Position numbers and translations under genes: made by a program. A model generated the notes under the pieces. That model saw only the letters and a list, made by a program, of their open reading frames with translations, had not been told where the DNA came from and did not search any database. Positions 8,035 through 18,580 of a DNA stretch of 64,000 nt are shown one piece after another. The stretch is from Clostridia bacterium (GTDB taxonomy: Bacteria > Bacillota > Clostridia > Lachnospirales > Lachnospiraceae): NCBI GenBank assembly GCA_910575245.1, contig CAJTEN010000006.1, positions 62,001 through 126,000 on the forward strand, given 5' to 3'. Each line of letters begins with the position of its first letter. The stretch's first letter is position 1.

Positions 8035-8928
8035 TTACTTGTTCCCGTCTGTGCAGTTTCCACATCCGCCATGATGGGTATTTCCCTCCTGTGCCTTCAG
8101 AAACGCTCTTCCCTCTTTCGTCTTATATATCTGCTGACGCTTCATAGCCTGATCAAAATCAACCTTATGTCCGTCAAACTCCGGACCATCCACACATGCA
8201 AATTTGACTTCTCCGTCCACTGTCAGGCGGCAGGCGCCACACATGCCGGTCCCATCCACCATGATCGGATTCATGCTGACAATAGTCGGCAGTTCATATT
8301 TCTTCGTCGTGAGACATACAAACTTCATCATAATCATCGGGCCGATTGCCACGCATGTATCATATGTTTTACCTTCTTCCGTGATCAGGTCATCGATCAC
8401 TTTCGTAACCATACCGCTTCGGCCGTAAGAACCATCATCCGTAGTGATATAGAGATTGCCTGCAACAGCCTTCATCTCTTCCTCCATAATAAGCAGTTCC
8501 TTCGTCTTGGCCCCGACAATCACGTCCACATCAATGCCATGCTCATGCATCCATTTCACCTGTGGATAGACAGGCGCGGTCCCCAGGCCTCCCGCTACGA
8601 AAAGAATCTTCTTCTTTTGCAGGCTCTCTGTATCCTCATGGATAAATTCAGAAGGACAGCCCAGCGGTCCGACAAAATCATGAAAGCTGTCGCCGGTCTT
8701 TAATTTCCTCATCATCTCCGTCGCTGCACCGACTACCTGAAATACGATCGTAATCGTTCCTGCGTCTCTGTTATAATCGCATATGGTCAGCGGTATGCGC
8801 TCTCCCTCTTCGTCCATTCTGACAATGACAAACTGCCCCGGCTGACAAGACTTGGCAACACGCGGTGCTTCAACGTCCATAAGATAAATGTTCGTTGTAA
8901 GTTCTTCTGCTTTTAGTATCTTGTACAT
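8035..8928 (-). CDS. nfnA: NfnA subunit, FAD/NAD-binding with [2Fe-2S] cluster
   Basis: This 297-residue protein is of the dihydroorotate dehydrogenase electron-transfer (PyrK/HydG-like) family. RIPLTICDYN marks the FAD site. FVAGGLGTAPVYPQV is the NAD(H) site. The cysteine set near residues 225-245 (GMCGACRLTVDG then FACVDGPEFDGHKVDF) binds the [2Fe-2S] cluster. The C-terminal HHGGCGNC adds three more cysteines and histidines. It precedes nfnB by about 50 nt, and together they form the cytoplasmic bifurcating NADPH/NADH/ferredoxin complex. AGGAGG lies 10 nt before the ATG. Confidence 0.92.
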   Translation of the reverse strand: MYKILKAEELTTNIYLMDVEAPRVAKSCQPGQFVIVRMDEEGERIPLTICDYNRDAGTITIVFQVVGAATEMMRKLKTGDSFHDFVGPLGCPSEFIHEDTESLQKKKILFVAGGLGTAPVYPQVKWMHEHGIDVDVIVGAKTKELLIMEEEMKAVAGNLYITTDDGSYGRSGMVTKVIDDLITEEGKTYDTCVAIGPMIMMKFVCLTTKKYELPTIVSMNPIMVDGTGMCGACRLTVDGEVKFACVDGPEFDGHKVDFDQAMKRQQIYKTKEGRAFLKAQEGNTHHGGCGNCTDGNK

Positions 8929-8979
8929 CGCTGTTTATCCTCCTAAACTGATATTTCTGATTTACTGTGCATCCTACTA

Positions 8980-9008
8980 ATAATAATGTAACTTGTTATT
9001 TTTTTCAA
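8980..9008 (-). promoter_or_regulatory. Predicted sigma-A promoter of nfnAB
   Basis: On the minus strand, TTGAAA (9003-9008), a 17-nt spacer and TATTAT (8980-8985) lie about 50 nt upstream of nfnA. Confidence 0.6.
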
Positions 9009-9022
9009 CTGTTTTCAAAACC

Positions 9023-9057
9023 GGCCTTCGCAGCAAATGCAAAGTCCTGGGCTGAAC
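9023..9057 (-). repeat. Dispersed 3'-end hairpin repeat, copy 2
   Basis: The minus strand carries GTTCAGCCCAGGACTTTGCA, then TTTGC, then TGCGAAGGCC. The two arms GGACTTTGCA and TGCGAAGGCC pair with one G-U and one mismatch. It lies just after the stop of the zinc-ribbon/TPR gene ending at 9065. Confidence 0.75.
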
Positions 9058-9064
9058 CGTTGCC

Positions 9065-10510
9065 TTATATGGCAACCGCCACAAACTCTCCATTCTCATC
9101 GTACCCGAGCTGCGCTGCCTCTCCTGTATGTATCTGAACCAGAAATACTTTATCCGTCCGGTTCAGAATGCCTGTACCGTCATCATAATATTCATTGACC
9201 GTATAATAGCCTTCACCTCCAATTCCCAGAACCGAACTGAACTGATAACTCAATCTGCCGCTCAACCGCTTGCTGTTTCCGGCAGCATCCTCGAGATATT
9301 CGGTCTCCACCAATCTTTCAATCAGATTTGAAACTGCCTGCTCAGTAGGTATGGCATCTGTGAGCCGCAGGGTATAGGTGCGCATTGTCACATCACTGGA
9401 TACCCCTTCCTCACTGATATTCACAAACTTAAACAATGTCCTGCCAAGAGGCATGGGAATCGGTCCGGTATAAGGGACACTGTCGGCAGTCGGCTCAGAC
9501 TCGTCTGTCGTGTAATAGATCTTGCAGCCCTCTATTCCTTCTGCCACAATCATCATCGGTTCCGTGTATTCTCCGCTGTACAGTTCCACCTCCGGTGCAT
9601 TTGGCACAGACAGATTGATCACATATCTCTTGGTAACGACTCCACTCTCTATTCCGAAATCATTTACAAAAAAGGCACTGATCGTATGTTCTCCCGCCTC
9701 CAGGAACAAGGGCGCGGTATAGATCTGACTGTTCTTATCCGGTCTTGAACCATCCGTAGTGTAATAGATCGTCCCTGATGTGTTGGAACTAAGTTTCAGT
9801 GGAATCACCTCCGCGTAATCTCCTTCCACATAGCTGAACTCCGGCTCCATAGCCAGATAACTCTGGAACATATTGACGATGCTGTCCTCCGGGCAGTCCT
9901 GCAGCAATTCGCTGATCCTTCCGTACTGCTCCTGATTGGCATAAATCGTAACGATCTTATTATAAGCTTCCTCTACATCTTCATAGGGAAAACCACTGCC
10001 TTCTATAATCCTGTACAACACCTGAAGCGCGGACGCATTATCCTGCTGTATATAGTAATAGTCCGCTTCCATGAAAAGGAGCTTCGCTTCAGAAGGATCC
10101 TTCTCATATGCCGCTTCCAGACAGGCAATCGCTTCCGCATAAGATCCATTGGCCGCATACTCCTTAGCCTTATCAATCTGATATTCTACTGTCTGAATGT
10201 GATAAGCATAGGCGCTGTATGTCACCAGTGCAACAACAAAAAACAAAACAAGGCTGGCAAAAAACCATATTCTTCTGCTGTCCAAAGACGCCTCAACCGT
10301 CTCCGGTTGATCTTCCTCCTGTTTTCCGTCCGCCTGCTGCATTTCCTTATTGTCCGCACCATCCTGTTCCGCCGCCAGTGTAGACAGGGTTTCCGTTATG
10401 CTGTTTTCTATTTCCGGTTCAAAATCAGGCACAATCCTAATTTCTTCTCCGCATGTTTCACAGATCAGATGTCCCTCGACCATCTCATTACCACAATGTG
10501 GGCACTTCAT
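9065..10510 (-). CDS. Zinc-ribbon, TPR and chitobiase-like-repeat membrane protein
   Basis: This is a 481-residue protein. The zinc ribbon is CPHCGNEMVEGHLICETC (residues 3-20), followed by an acidic linker and one membrane segment near residues 83-103 (IWFFASLVLFFVVALVTYSAY). TPR-like helices (KEYAANGSYAEAIACLEAAYE and following) come next. Two tandem chitobiase/FN3-associated beta modules follow, each with the signature IYYTTD (GTIYYTTDGSRPDKNS and CKIYYTTDESEPTADS). A C-terminal domain of about 90 residues ends the protein. It is coupled to folD by an ATGA overlap at 10507-10510. The layout suggests an outward-facing protein-binding or carbohydrate-binding surface (inference). Specific function is unknown. 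Confidence 0.8.
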   Translation of the reverse strand: MKCPHCGNEMVEGHLICETCGEEIRIVPDFEPEIENSITETLSTLAAEQDGADNKEMQQADGKQEEDQPETVEASLDSRRIWFFASLVLFFVVALVTYSAYAYHIQTVEYQIDKAKEYAANGSYAEAIACLEAAYEKDPSEAKLLFMEADYYYIQQDNASALQVLYRIIEGSGFPYEDVEEAYNKIVTIYANQEQYGRISELLQDCPEDSIVNMFQSYLAMEPEFSYVEGDYAEVIPLKLSSNTSGTIYYTTDGSRPDKNSQIYTAPLFLEAGEHTISAFFVNDFGIESGVVTKRYVINLSVPNAPEVELYSGEYTEPMMIVAEGIEGCKIYYTTDESEPTADSVPYTGPIPMPLGRTLFKFVNISEEGVSSDVTMRTYTLRLTDAIPTEQAVSNLIERLVETEYLEDAAGNSKRLSGRLSYQFSSVLGIGGEGYYTVNEYYDDGTGILNRTDKVFLVQIHTGEAAQLGYDENGEFVAVAI

Positions 10511-11388
10511 AAACAGTTCCCTTTCCTATCTGTCCCCGGCACCTTTCCGGCGATGCCAGCCTCCACACAATTATACATCAGCATAGCGATTGTCATTGGT
10601 CCCACACCACCCGGCACAGGAGTAATCGCACCGCATACCGGTGCAACATCCTCATAATCCACATCACCGCACAGTTTGCCTGCTTCATTCCGGTGAATGC
10701 CCACATCTATTACAACCGCTCCTTCTTTCACGTATTCCCTTGTTATCATCTTAGGCCTGCCTACCGCTGCCACAAGAATATCAGCTCTTCTTGTTACCTC
10801 CTTCAGATTCCTCGTCCTGGAATGTGTAACAGTCACCGTTCCGTTTTCCCGCAGAAGAAGCAGTGCCATCGGTTTGCCCACAATATTGCTTCGGCCGATA
10901 ATAACACACTCCTTACCCGCTATCTCGATTCCGGAGCGCTTCAACAGTTCAATGATACCTGCCGGTGTGCATGACACGAAGCCGGGCTGGCCGATGCAGA
11001 GCGCACCTACATTCTGCGGATGAAAACCATCCACATCTTTCTTCGGGTCAATCGAACGAATGACTGCATTCTCATCAATATGGTCCGGCAGAGGTAACTG
11101 CACAAGAATTCCGTTTACCTCCTCCTTGTGATTCAGCTCCTCGATCAGCCTCATCAATTCTTCCTGCGTTGTCTCCACCGGAAGTTCATACGACAAAGAA
11201 TCGATGCCGATATATGCGCAGGCCTTTTTCTTATTCCCTACATAGACTGTAGAAGCCGGATCCTTCCCAACCTGAATGACCGCCAGACAAACGGACATTC
11301 CCCGGGTCTCCTTCAAAACTGCAACTCTTTCTTTTAATTCTTCTTTTATACAGGCCGAAATCACCTTGCCATCTATCACCTGCGGCAT
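10507..11388 (-). CDS. folD: Bifunctional methylene-THF dehydrogenase / methenyl-THF cyclohydrolase
   Basis: FolD interconverts 5,10-methylene-THF and 10-formyl-THF in the cytoplasm. This protein of about 293 residues has the active-site region YVGNKKKAC (catalytic Lys in the YxxxK pattern). It also has ILVQLPLPDHI, the DVDGFHPQNVG substrate loop, and the NADP-binding segment VIIGRSNIVGKPMALLLL. It ends with the conserved ITPVPGGVGPMT. GGAGG lies 5 nt before the ATG at 11388, preferred over the ATG 12 nt upstream. It lies next to formate-THF ligase and together they feed formate into one-carbon units. Confidence 0.96.
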   Translation of the reverse strand: MPQVIDGKVISACIKEELKERVAVLKETRGMSVCLAVIQVGKDPASTVYVGNKKKACAYIGIDSLSYELPVETTQEELMRLIEELNHKEEVNGILVQLPLPDHIDENAVIRSIDPKKDVDGFHPQNVGALCIGQPGFVSCTPAGIIELLKRSGIEIAGKECVIIGRSNIVGKPMALLLLRENGTVTVTHSRTRNLKEVTRRADILVAAVGRPKMITREYVKEGAVVIDVGIHRNEAGKLCGDVDYEDVAPVCGAITPVPGGVGPMTIAMLMYNCVEAGIAGKVPGTDRKGNCL

Positions 11389-11427
11389 CATTACCTCCAT
11401 TCTGAAGCATGCTTGCGCTTACTCCAC

Positions 11428-13098
11428 CTAAAATAATCCTGTTATCTTCCCTTCCTCATTTACATCGATCTGACAGGCAGCCGGTTTCTTCGGCAGTCCG
11501 GGCATCGTCATGACCGCACCCGTCAGAACAACCACAAATCCCGCTCCTGCAGATACATATACTTCCCGGACATGCATAGGAAAGCCCGCCGGTCTCCCGA
11601 GAAGCGAGGGGTCATCCGACAGAGAATACTGTGTCTTTGCCATACATACAGGCATGCTGCCAAACCCTGATTTCTCAAGATTCTGCAGTTGTTTCTCTGC
11701 CGCCGCCGTATAAGTCACACTTCCGGCGCCATAAATTTCGGAAGCTATGGTCTCTATTTTCTCCCGCAGGGATAACCCATCCTCATACAATACCTTAAAA
11801 TGGCTTTCTTTCTTCTCCAGTGTCTCCAAAACCTTCGAGGCAAGCTTGATACCTCCGTCTCCCCCCTTCTCCCATACCTCTGAAATGGCAAACTCACAGT
11901 CTCTCTCCTGACAGAAATTCTTTACAAAATCAATCTCCGCCTGTGTATCCGTCACAAAGGAATTCAGGGTTACTATGATCGGGACACCGTATTTATGTAA
12001 ATTCTCAATATGTTTTTCCAGATTGACAATGCCGCTCTGTAATGCCGGGAGGTTCTCCGCGGACAGATACTCTTTGGCAGCACCGCCATTATACTTCAGC
12101 GCACGTATCGTCGCCACAAGAACTGCCGCATCCGGTCTGAGTCCTGCCATACGGCACTTGATATCAAAGAATTTCTCCGCACCCAGATCAGCGCCGAACC
12201 CTGCCTCCGTAATGACATAATCCGCCATCTTAAGCGCCGTCCTGGTGGCACGGACAGAGTTACATCCGTGGGCAATATTGGCAAAGGGTCCTCCGTGCAC
12301 AAGCGCCGGTGTATGCTCCAATGTCTGAATAAGATTCGGTTTCATGGCATCCTTCAGTAAAGCTGCCATGGCCCCTACCGCATTCAGATCCGATGCCGTT
12401 ACCGGTTCTCCCTGATAATTATAGGCAACGATGATCCTGCCCAGTCTCTCCTTCAGATCATTCATATCTGCGGCAAGACACAGGATCGCCATGATCTCTG
12501 AGGCCACTGTGATCACAAAATGATCCTCCCGTACCACACCGTCAGCCTTGGCCCCCAGACCTACAACGATATTCCGAAGTACTCTGTCATTCATATCCAG
12601 GCAGCGTTTCCAGACCACCTGCCTGGTGTCAATTCCCAATTCATTTCCCTGCTGTATATGATTGTCAAGCAGTGCAGCCAGCAGATTATTCGCTGAAGTA
12701 ATAGCATGGAAATCCCCTGTAAAATGCAGATTCAGATCTTCCATGGGCACTACCTGCGCATAACCGCCTCCCGCTGCTCCTCCCTTGATACCGAAACACG
12801 GTCCCAACGACGGCTCCCTGAGCGCGATGACAGCCTTACGGCCCATTTTATAAAAAGCCTGTCCCAGGCCTATGCTCGTGGTTGTCTTACCCTCTCCGGC
12901 AGGCGTGGGATTGATCGCTGTCACAAGAATAAGCTTCCCGTCAGGATTGCTTTGGATCCGTTCCATATAATCATCTGATATCTTCGCCTTGTACTTCCCG
13001 TACAGTTCAAGATCGTCCGCCTCTATCCCGATCTTCCCGGCAACATCCACAATATGATCCAGTTTTGCTTCCTGTGCAATTTCTATGTCTGTCTTCAT
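11428..13098 (-). CDS. fhs: Formate--tetrahydrofolate ligase
   Basis: This is a 556-residue ATP-dependent ligase that makes 10-formyl-THF from formate and THF. The P-loop is [17 protein letters not shown] (about residues 67-83). [20 protein letters not shown] and [17 protein letters not shown] are diagnostic. Full family length. It lies about 40 nt upstream of folD, in the arrangement expected for one-carbon metabolism of acetogenic and fermentative Clostridia. A palindromic repeat element lies just upstream of its ribosome site. Confidence 0.97.
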   Translation of the reverse strand: MKTDIEIAQEAKLDHIVDVAGKIGIEADDLELYGKYKAKISDDYMERIQSNPDGKLILVTAINPTPAGEGKTTTSIGLGQAFYKMGRKAVIALREPSLGPCFGIKGGAAGGGYAQVVPMEDLNLHFTGDFHAITSANNLLAALLDNHIQQGNELGIDTRQVVWKRCLDMNDRVLRNIVVGLGAKADGVVREDHFVITVASEIMAILCLAADMNDLKERLGRIIVAYNYQGEPVTASDLNAVGAMAALLKDAMKPNLIQTLEHTPALVHGGPFANIAHGCNSVRATRTALKMADYVITEAGFGADLGAEKFFDIKCRMAGLRPDAAVLVATIRALKYNGGAAKEYLSAENLPALQSGIVNLEKHIENLHKYGVPIIVTLNSFVTDTQAEIDFVKNFCQERDCEFAISEVWEKGGDGGIKLASKVLETLEKKESHFKVLYEDGLSLREKIETIASEIYGAGSVTYTAAAEKQLQNLEKSGFGSMPVCMAKTQYSLSDDPSLLGRPAGFPMHVREVYVSAGAGFVVVLTGAVMTMPGLPKKPAACQIDVNEEGKITGLF

Positions 13099-13135
13099 AC
13101 CCGCTCCCTGCCTTTCTTATGGCTTACGACATTAA

Positions 13136-13226
13136 TAATTTCCCTTTCGTCTTGCAAAAGTTCCCGTATATGGCTCCTGTAAAGGCCAAGAACCAAAAAT
13201 TAGTTATGTCGTTTACTATAATTATA
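13136..13226 (-). repeat. MITE-like palindromic element, copy A
   Basis: The outer arms ACGACATTAAT and GTTATGTCGT are inverted repeats. The loop contains CCGTATAT. The outer flank TTTACTATAATTA is shared exactly with copy B (62327-62425). The element begins at the ftsK stop codon and ends about 37 nt before the fhs ATG. Inner arms are partly degraded compared with copy B. Confidence 0.75.
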
Positions 13227-15912
13227 TCGCTTCTTCCACAAATTGTTCAAACTCCTCTGCCGTCATCAGCACCTTACGGGGCTTAGTACCTTCCTCCTCG
13301 CCCACAACGCCCGCTTCACATAACTGATCCATAATCCGTGCCGCCCTGTTGAATCCGATCTTAAAGACTCTCTGCAGCATACCGATGGAGGCTTTATCCT
13401 TATCGATAATAAACCGGCCTGCCTCCGCAAAATACTGATCGTACCCCGAGCCGCTTTCACTGCCTGCCGATGTCCCGGATGCTCCCGAACCGGTGCCGAT
13501 ATTCTTGATTTTCTCCTCAATATCATCACTGTATACATTGCCGATTGCCTGATTCTTCAGGAAATCAACCACATCCGAGACTTCCTTATCCGACACAAAG
13601 GCGCCCTGCATACGGGCCGGCTTCGGATATCCCTGCGGATAGAAGAGCATATCCCCCTTACCTAACAGCTTCTCTGCACCGACCATGTCCAGAATTGTAC
13701 GGGAATCCACACCACTGGACACGGCAAATGCCACACGGCTCGGCATATTCGCCTTGATCAACCCCGTAATTACATCAACGGAAGGCCTCTGTGTCGCTAT
13801 GATTAAGTGAATGCCACACGCTCTGGCAAGCTGTGCCAGACGGCAGATAGACTCCTCCACCTCTCCCGGAGATACCATCATCAGATCCGCCAGCTCATCT
13901 ACGATAATCAGTATCTGAGGCAACTTGGCCGGTGCCTCCGGATCTCCTGCTTCCCGCATACTCTCTACTTTATTATTATATCCCTTCAGATCACGCACAT
14001 TGTAATCTGCGAATTTCTTGTAACGGTCCGTCATCTCGGCAACACCCCAGTGCAGCGCTGCTGCCGCCTTCTTCGGATCTGTCACCACCGGGATCAGCAG
14101 ATGCGGTATCCCGTTATATACACTCAGCTCCACTACCTTCGGATCCACCATGATCATCTTGACATCTTCCGGTTTCGCCTTGTACAGAATTCCCATAATG
14201 ATCGTATTGATACAAACCGATTTACCGGAACCAGTAGCACCGGCTATCAGCATATGGGGCATCCTGGCAATATCCGTCACCACAATCTTGCCGCCGATAT
14301 CCTTACCCACCGCGAAAGCAAGGTTGGAAGGAAAGTCACGAAACTCTTTGGACTCCACCAGTTCTCTGAATGACACTGCCATATTCTCTTTATTCGGCAC
14401 TTCTATTCCCACAGCTGCCTTGCCCGGGATGGGCGCTTCTATACGAATATCTGTAGCCGCCAGATTGAGTTTGATATCATCGGCAAGTCCTACGATCTTG
14501 CTGACTTTCACCCCCTGCTCGGGCTGCAACTCATACCGGGTGACTGAGGGACCCTGACTGATATCCGTGATCGTGACCTTGACACCGAAGGTTCCCAGTG
14601 TCTGTTGCAGATGCATGGCCGTCTCCTTCAGTTCTCTGGCAGAATCCCCGCTGGCTTTGTTCTTGCTCTTGGCCAGCAGCTCATAAGACGGAAATTTATA
14701 GGGCTTCGGCTTAGGAGGTTCCTGCACCGCTGCCTCCGGCACCGGCTGCCTGTCTTCCATCACCTCCGCTGTACTTTCATGCACCCGGTCCAGTTCTTCC
14801 TTCGCCGGCTCCGGATAATTCTCTGCCTGACGCAGATATGTCTCTTCGCCCTCATTCTCATACGGCAGTTCCTGTATTTCGTCCGCTGCCCCATGAATAC
14901 GGATCTCATTCATATCATCTGATTCATTCTCTATGTAATGGCTGGAATGTGCCTCCTTCACCGTCCGGGCTGTTTCCTCCTCATAAGTATCTTCCGGTAT
15001 CTGCAGCGTAATCTCATGAATGTCATCTCTGGTTTTCTCTACAGCCTCTTTCTCCTTCTTCTGGTTCAATGCCGTATTGATCATGACACCGGACACCTTC
15101 TTGTCCATACGCAGAATCTTCTCGTTCTCCAGCTCCTCCTCACGAATCCTGCGTTCTTCTGCCGCTCTGGCACGTTTCTCTTCGGCTCTGGCACGTCTCT
15201 CTTCCATCTCGATCCGGCGCTGCGCCGCCCGCTCTCTGCGGTATTCGGCATCCTCCACGGAACGCTCATACATCCTGCGCCCCTGTTTCGTGACCCCGCC
15301 GATAAAGGATTTCTCAGTGACGATCACCATGCAGATAACCCCCAGAACCAGAATCGCCAACACCGTACCTACCATCCCCAGAAATTTGTAGGACCCATAT
15401 AAAAGCGAACCGGCAATGATACCACCGCCGCTATGCTGCTCGCTGCAGCGCAAATAGATCTCCTTCACATGATAACTCTCTGCCTGTGCCGGTTCTATAC
15501 TGAATAATTCACAAACCATGCTGACCAGCAAAAACAATATAACGCCCGCAATCAGTTTCCTGGTCGCAATGGTATTTCCTGCATTGGACATCCCGAAAGC
15601 AATCGCCAGGAAAATAATCACCGGTGCAATATATGCTGTCAAACCAAAAATACCGAACATCACGCTGCTGACCGTGTTCCCGGCCTTACCAACCACCCCG
15701 AAATTGCAAAGAAAAAGGATGATCGCAAGCGCAAGAAACACGATCAGTAATATCTCGTTGCGGATTGCCACATCCATTGGTTCTGCGTGATTATTTCTAT
15801 TGCCTGAATTTCGCTTTCTCGTCTGTGTGCTTCTATTCTTAGCCGTACTTGCGCTTGAAGCCGCTGTTTTTTTCTTCGCGGAAGAACGATTTCCTCCCTG
15901 TCCTGATGCCAT
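13222..15912 (-). CDS. ftsK: DNA translocase FtsK/SpoIIIE
   Basis: This 896-residue motor pumps chromosomal DNA through the septum during division or sporulation. The N-terminal part has about four membrane segments (residues 50-200, for example [19 protein letters not shown]). A long charged linker of about 220 residues, rich in Glu/Arg, follows. The motor has Walker [13 protein letters not shown] and Walker [14 protein letters not shown]. The C-terminal gamma winged helix ([26 protein letters not shown]) reads DNA polarity. AGGAGG lies 7 nt before the ATG at 15912, better than the ATG at 15918. Its neighbour is tepA, as in Bacillus where spoIIIE lies near tepA. One protein may serve both the FtsK and SpoIIIE roles. 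Confidence 0.95.
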   Translation of the reverse strand: MASGQGGNRSSAKKKTAASSASTAKNRSTQTRKRNSGNRNNHAEPMDVAIRNEILLIVFLALAIILFLCNFGVVGKAGNTVSSVMFGIFGLTAYIAPVIIFLAIAFGMSNAGNTIATRKLIAGVILFLLVSMVCELFSIEPAQAESYHVKEIYLRCSEQHSGGGIIAGSLLYGSYKFLGMVGTVLAILVLGVICMVIVTEKSFIGGVTKQGRRMYERSVEDAEYRRERAAQRRIEMEERRARAEEKRARAAEERRIREEELENEKILRMDKKVSGVMINTALNQKKEKEAVEKTRDDIHEITLQIPEDTYEEETARTVKEAHSSHYIENESDDMNEIRIHGAADEIQELPYENEGEETYLRQAENYPEPAKEELDRVHESTAEVMEDRQPVPEAAVQEPPKPKPYKFPSYELLAKSKNKASGDSARELKETAMHLQQTLGTFGVKVTITDISQGPSVTRYELQPEQGVKVSKIVGLADDIKLNLAATDIRIEAPIPGKAAVGIEVPNKENMAVSFRELVESKEFRDFPSNLAFAVGKDIGGKIVVTDIARMPHMLIAGATGSGKSVCINTIIMGILYKAKPEDVKMIMVDPKVVELSVYNGIPHLLIPVVTDPKKAAAALHWGVAEMTDRYKKFADYNVRDLKGYNNKVESMREAGDPEAPAKLPQILIIVDELADLMMVSPGEVEESICRLAQLARACGIHLIIATQRPSVDVITGLIKANMPSRVAFAVSSGVDSRTILDMVGAEKLLGKGDMLFYPQGYPKPARMQGAFVSDKEVSDVVDFLKNQAIGNVYSDDIEEKIKNIGTGSGASGTSAGSESGSGYDQYFAEAGRFIIDKDKASIGMLQRVFKIGFNRAARIMDQLCEAGVVGEEEGTKPRKVLMTAEEFEQFVEEAI

Positions 15913-15978
15913 TACCATGCCTCCTGACCAAAATAAGACTCCCTATAGTATAGCATTTTCATTTTAGGTTGTCATCCT

Positions 15979-16743
15979 TTATTTTGTATCAGTTTTCCTC
16001 TTGTCAATCATATCATGAAGCATGGAAACCGCATCTTTAATACCGCCCACTTCACAGATAATCCCTTCTTCCACTGCCTCCTGTCCCACCAGGATGGTTC
16101 CCACATCCTTCGTCAAAACACCTGTCTCCATCATCAATTCTTCTATCCTGGACTTAGAAATTCTGCAGTGTTCACATACAAATCCTGTGATCCTGTTCTG
16201 AATCTGTCTGAAGTAATCAAAAGTCTGCTGTACCCCGATCACCATACCCGTAAGCCGTACCGGATGAATGACCATGGTTCCCGTAGGCACAATATAAGAA
16301 TAGTCCGTACTGACCGCGATCGGTACTCCGATGGAATGGCTGCCGCCCAGCACAAGAGACACTGTCGGCTTGCTGATCGATGCTATCATCTCCGCGATAG
16401 CCAACCCGGCTTCCACATCTCCTCCCATGGTATTGAGCAGAATCAGAACCCCGTCTATCTCCTTGCTGTCCTCTATCGCTGCCAATTGCGGCAGCACATG
16501 CTCATACTTGGTTGTCTTTGAGGAACTGCTCAGGTTATCATGCCCTTCGATTTCTCCTATGATCGTGATCAAATGTATTTTATGATGTTTCTCGTTTTCG
16601 TCCAATGTAATCTGACCGGTCTCTTCGATCCGTTCATCCTTATGCTTTTCTTTTTCCTGTCTCTTTTCCTGTTCCTCTCTCTTTTCTTCTTTGGCATTCT
16701 TATTGTCTTTGCCGCTGTTTTTGTTATTCTCTTTATTTCCCAT
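15979..16743 (-). CDS. tepA: ClpP-like serine protease TepA (translocation-enhancing protein)
   Basis: This 254-residue member of the ClpP/crotonase fold lies next to ftsK as in Bacillus. The first 65 residues or so are very rich in Lys, Glu and Asn and likely disordered. The catalytic region includes LVLGGSHSIGVPIAVS (nucleophile Ser) and GTMVIHPVRLTG (His). HDNLSSSSKTTKYEHVLP and LLNTMGGDVEAGLAIAEMI are family segments. The ATG at 16743 has GGAGG 6 nt upstream. The longer frame from 16824 would start inside the upstream gene's terminator. In Bacillus TepA is linked to protein export and sporulation; the substrate here is unknown. Confidence 0.88.
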   Translation of the reverse strand: MGNKENNKNSGKDNKNAKEEKREEQEKRQEKEKHKDERIEETGQITLDENEKHHKIHLITIIGEIEGHDNLSSSSKTTKYEHVLPQLAAIEDSKEIDGVLILLNTMGGDVEAGLAIAEMIASISKPTVSLVLGGSHSIGVPIAVSTDYSYIVPTGTMVIHPVRLTGMVIGVQQTFDYFRQIQNRITGFVCEHCRISKSRIEELMMETGVLTKDVGTILVGQEAVEEGIICEVGGIKDAVSMLHDMIDKRKTDTK

Positions 16744-16795
16744 CATGTACCTCCGTATAAGCGCACCCGTCTCTTTCACAGGGAACTCTTTCCTG

Positions 16796-16839
16796 ATAAA
16801 ATGAAATAAGAGAACCACAGTCAACTTTCTGTGATTCTC
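16796..16839 (-). terminator. Rho-independent terminator between the membrane protein gene and tepA
   Basis: GAGAATCACAG and CTGTGGTTCTC form an 11-bp stem (16810-16839, one G-U pair). A T-rich tract TTATTTCATTTTA follows on the minus strand. Confidence 0.8.
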
Positions 16840-16906
16840 TCATAGTTTGTGTCATCTTTTATCATTTATACATCAGAAAATAATTATTTGCATCACCAGA
16901 CAAATA

Positions 16907-18565
16907 TCAGATATCGAAATCGTCTTCCTCCCTGATCTCCACATCAAACTTCATATCCTGCTCTTCTACAGTATATTGATAATCCATCTGTCTATGTACA
17001 TGCTTTTTGGGAAGCGGCAGCGGATTCTCCAGGAATCGGGGCTTGGGTGCCGGGATATCCTCCGGCTCTTCTTTCTCTTCTGCCTGCTGAGCCTCCTCTG
17101 GTTTCTCTCTCTCTTCTATCGTCTCAGCTTCTTCCAGCTTTTCTTTCTCCTCTGCCCGTCCGACCTCTTCTGCCCTCTCAGCTTCTTCCGCAGCCTGGTT
17201 GATCTCCTCGATCATCCTCTGTATCAGCTTCGCTTTTCCGCCAAGCATACAGTTCTGCAGGCCGAGCCCGGCCAGAACACCCCAGATGTACATAGAGATC
17301 AGTCCAAAGGGCTGCACCCCAAATACTGCCAGCGGCGTAGGGGCCACAACGATACAGAACAAAATCCACAGCATATAATTCTGTTCTCTGCCGCTGCGAT
17401 AGAACTCAAATATAAGAAAAGATGCCGAAGCTGCCAGAATACCGAACACAAGCATATCCGAAGAATATGGATAAAGCGGCCTGAACCCAAACGTCCTTGT
17501 ATTCTCTATATGTAACGTCACCCATGTCTCCATCTCCTGTACAAAACCGGTTCCCCTGCACAGAGAAACTATTCCGATGATCCCGCACACTCCTACCGCG
17601 CATGAGATCAGCACCGTAAGGAGCGCTGCCGCGTTAATACCGGCCGGATGACGGAACTGTGCGTCCTCAGTCTTCCTCCTTCTCCCTGTTACAATCGCCG
17701 TCATGACCAGAAGAATCGTGAATGCCGTCAAATCCAGATACCCCAGGACACCAACCAGTATACCGGTCATCACTGCCCCGGCAAGCGCCTGTTTTATTCT
17801 TAACCGGTTCCCACAGTAGCTTTCCACATAACCAAGCAAAACCAGCATACCAAGCAGATACAGAACAAAGAATAAACATTCCGGCCCAAGATTCCTGAGC
17901 ATTTCCAGATAACCGGACGAGCATGACAGATAAATAAGCACCGTACAGGCCGGAATCCGGCCGGCCGCCTTCCTTGTCACCAGATAAGCAAGCACAAGCC
18001 CTGTTATCTGCAAAAAGACCTGGAACAGAATCGCGGAGGCAACTTTATTGCCCAAAAAGGACAGAACAAACGAAAGGCAGGCCACATACAGATACGCACT
18101 GCCGTAATCCAGAGGTTCTATGGTTCCCTGCTCCGTCACCACCGCCCTGTCAAAATACTCAATCCCATTCACACAAGCCTGTGTACTGTTTTCAGCCGCA
18201 TTCTGCAGATGTATATAATCCTGGGCACACACAACCCGCAGGAATATACCGGCCGTAAGAGCTGCCAGCACCACAACGCACTCCATGATCCGGCATGTGC
18301 TCTCTTTCACCGCATATTTCTTTCTGATCTGCCCTGACACAGCGCGTATGGTCCAATATACCGCAATGACTGCCAGAACAGCAAGTAATCCGAAAATCTT
18401 CAGCGCATATCCATGGACGGGCACCGTTATGCTGCTTATCTGTACCAGACTGTCCGCAAAATAACTCTCGCAGATATAATTGCCTGCAAAGATAAGAAAT
18501 ATGGCACACAGCATGGTATATACCACCCACAGCACATAACTGAACCATGTTTTATGATAAGTCAT
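16907..18565 (-). CDS. Polytopic membrane protein with acidic C-terminal tail, function unknown
   Basis: This 552-residue protein has about ten to twelve hydrophobic segments spread over residues 8-430. A cytoplasmic tail of about 120 residues follows. It is dominated by Glu/Ala/Lys repeats (AEEAERAEEVGRAEEKEKLEE) that probably form a charged coiled coil. Near residues 140-160 the loop GIEYFDRAVVTEQGTIEPLDYGS lies outside the membrane, as in GT-C-type glycosyltransferases or their relatives, but no DxD catalytic motif is obvious. It starts 15 nt after metY and ends before a strong terminator, so it is probably the last gene of a metY transcript. I do not recognise the family. Confidence 0.75.
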   Translation of the reverse strand: MTYHKTWFSYVLWVVYTMLCAIFLIFAGNYICESYFADSLVQISSITVPVHGYALKIFGLLAVLAVIAVYWTIRAVSGQIRKKYAVKESTCRIMECVVVLAALTAGIFLRVVCAQDYIHLQNAAENSTQACVNGIEYFDRAVVTEQGTIEPLDYGSAYLYVACLSFVLSFLGNKVASAILFQVFLQITGLVLAYLVTRKAAGRIPACTVLIYLSCSSGYLEMLRNLGPECLFFVLYLLGMLVLLGYVESYCGNRLRIKQALAGAVMTGILVGVLGYLDLTAFTILLVMTAIVTGRRRKTEDAQFRHPAGINAAALLTVLISCAVGVCGIIGIVSLCRGTGFVQEMETWVTLHIENTRTFGFRPLYPYSSDMLVFGILAASASFLIFEFYRSGREQNYMLWILFCIVVAPTPLAVFGVQPFGLISMYIWGVLAGLGLQNCMLGGKAKLIQRMIEEINQAAEEAERAEEVGRAEEKEKLEEAETIEEREKPEEAQQAEEKEEPEDIPAPKPRFLENPLPLPKKHVHRQMDYQYTVEEQDMKFDVEIREEDDFDI

Positions 18566-18580
18566 AACCCGAATATTCCT

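Noticed and set aside
8980..9020. Rex operator at the nfnAB promoter (TTGTTA...TCAA)
   Set aside because: Only part of the TTGTTAA-N4-TTAACAA palindrome is present, with wrong spacing.
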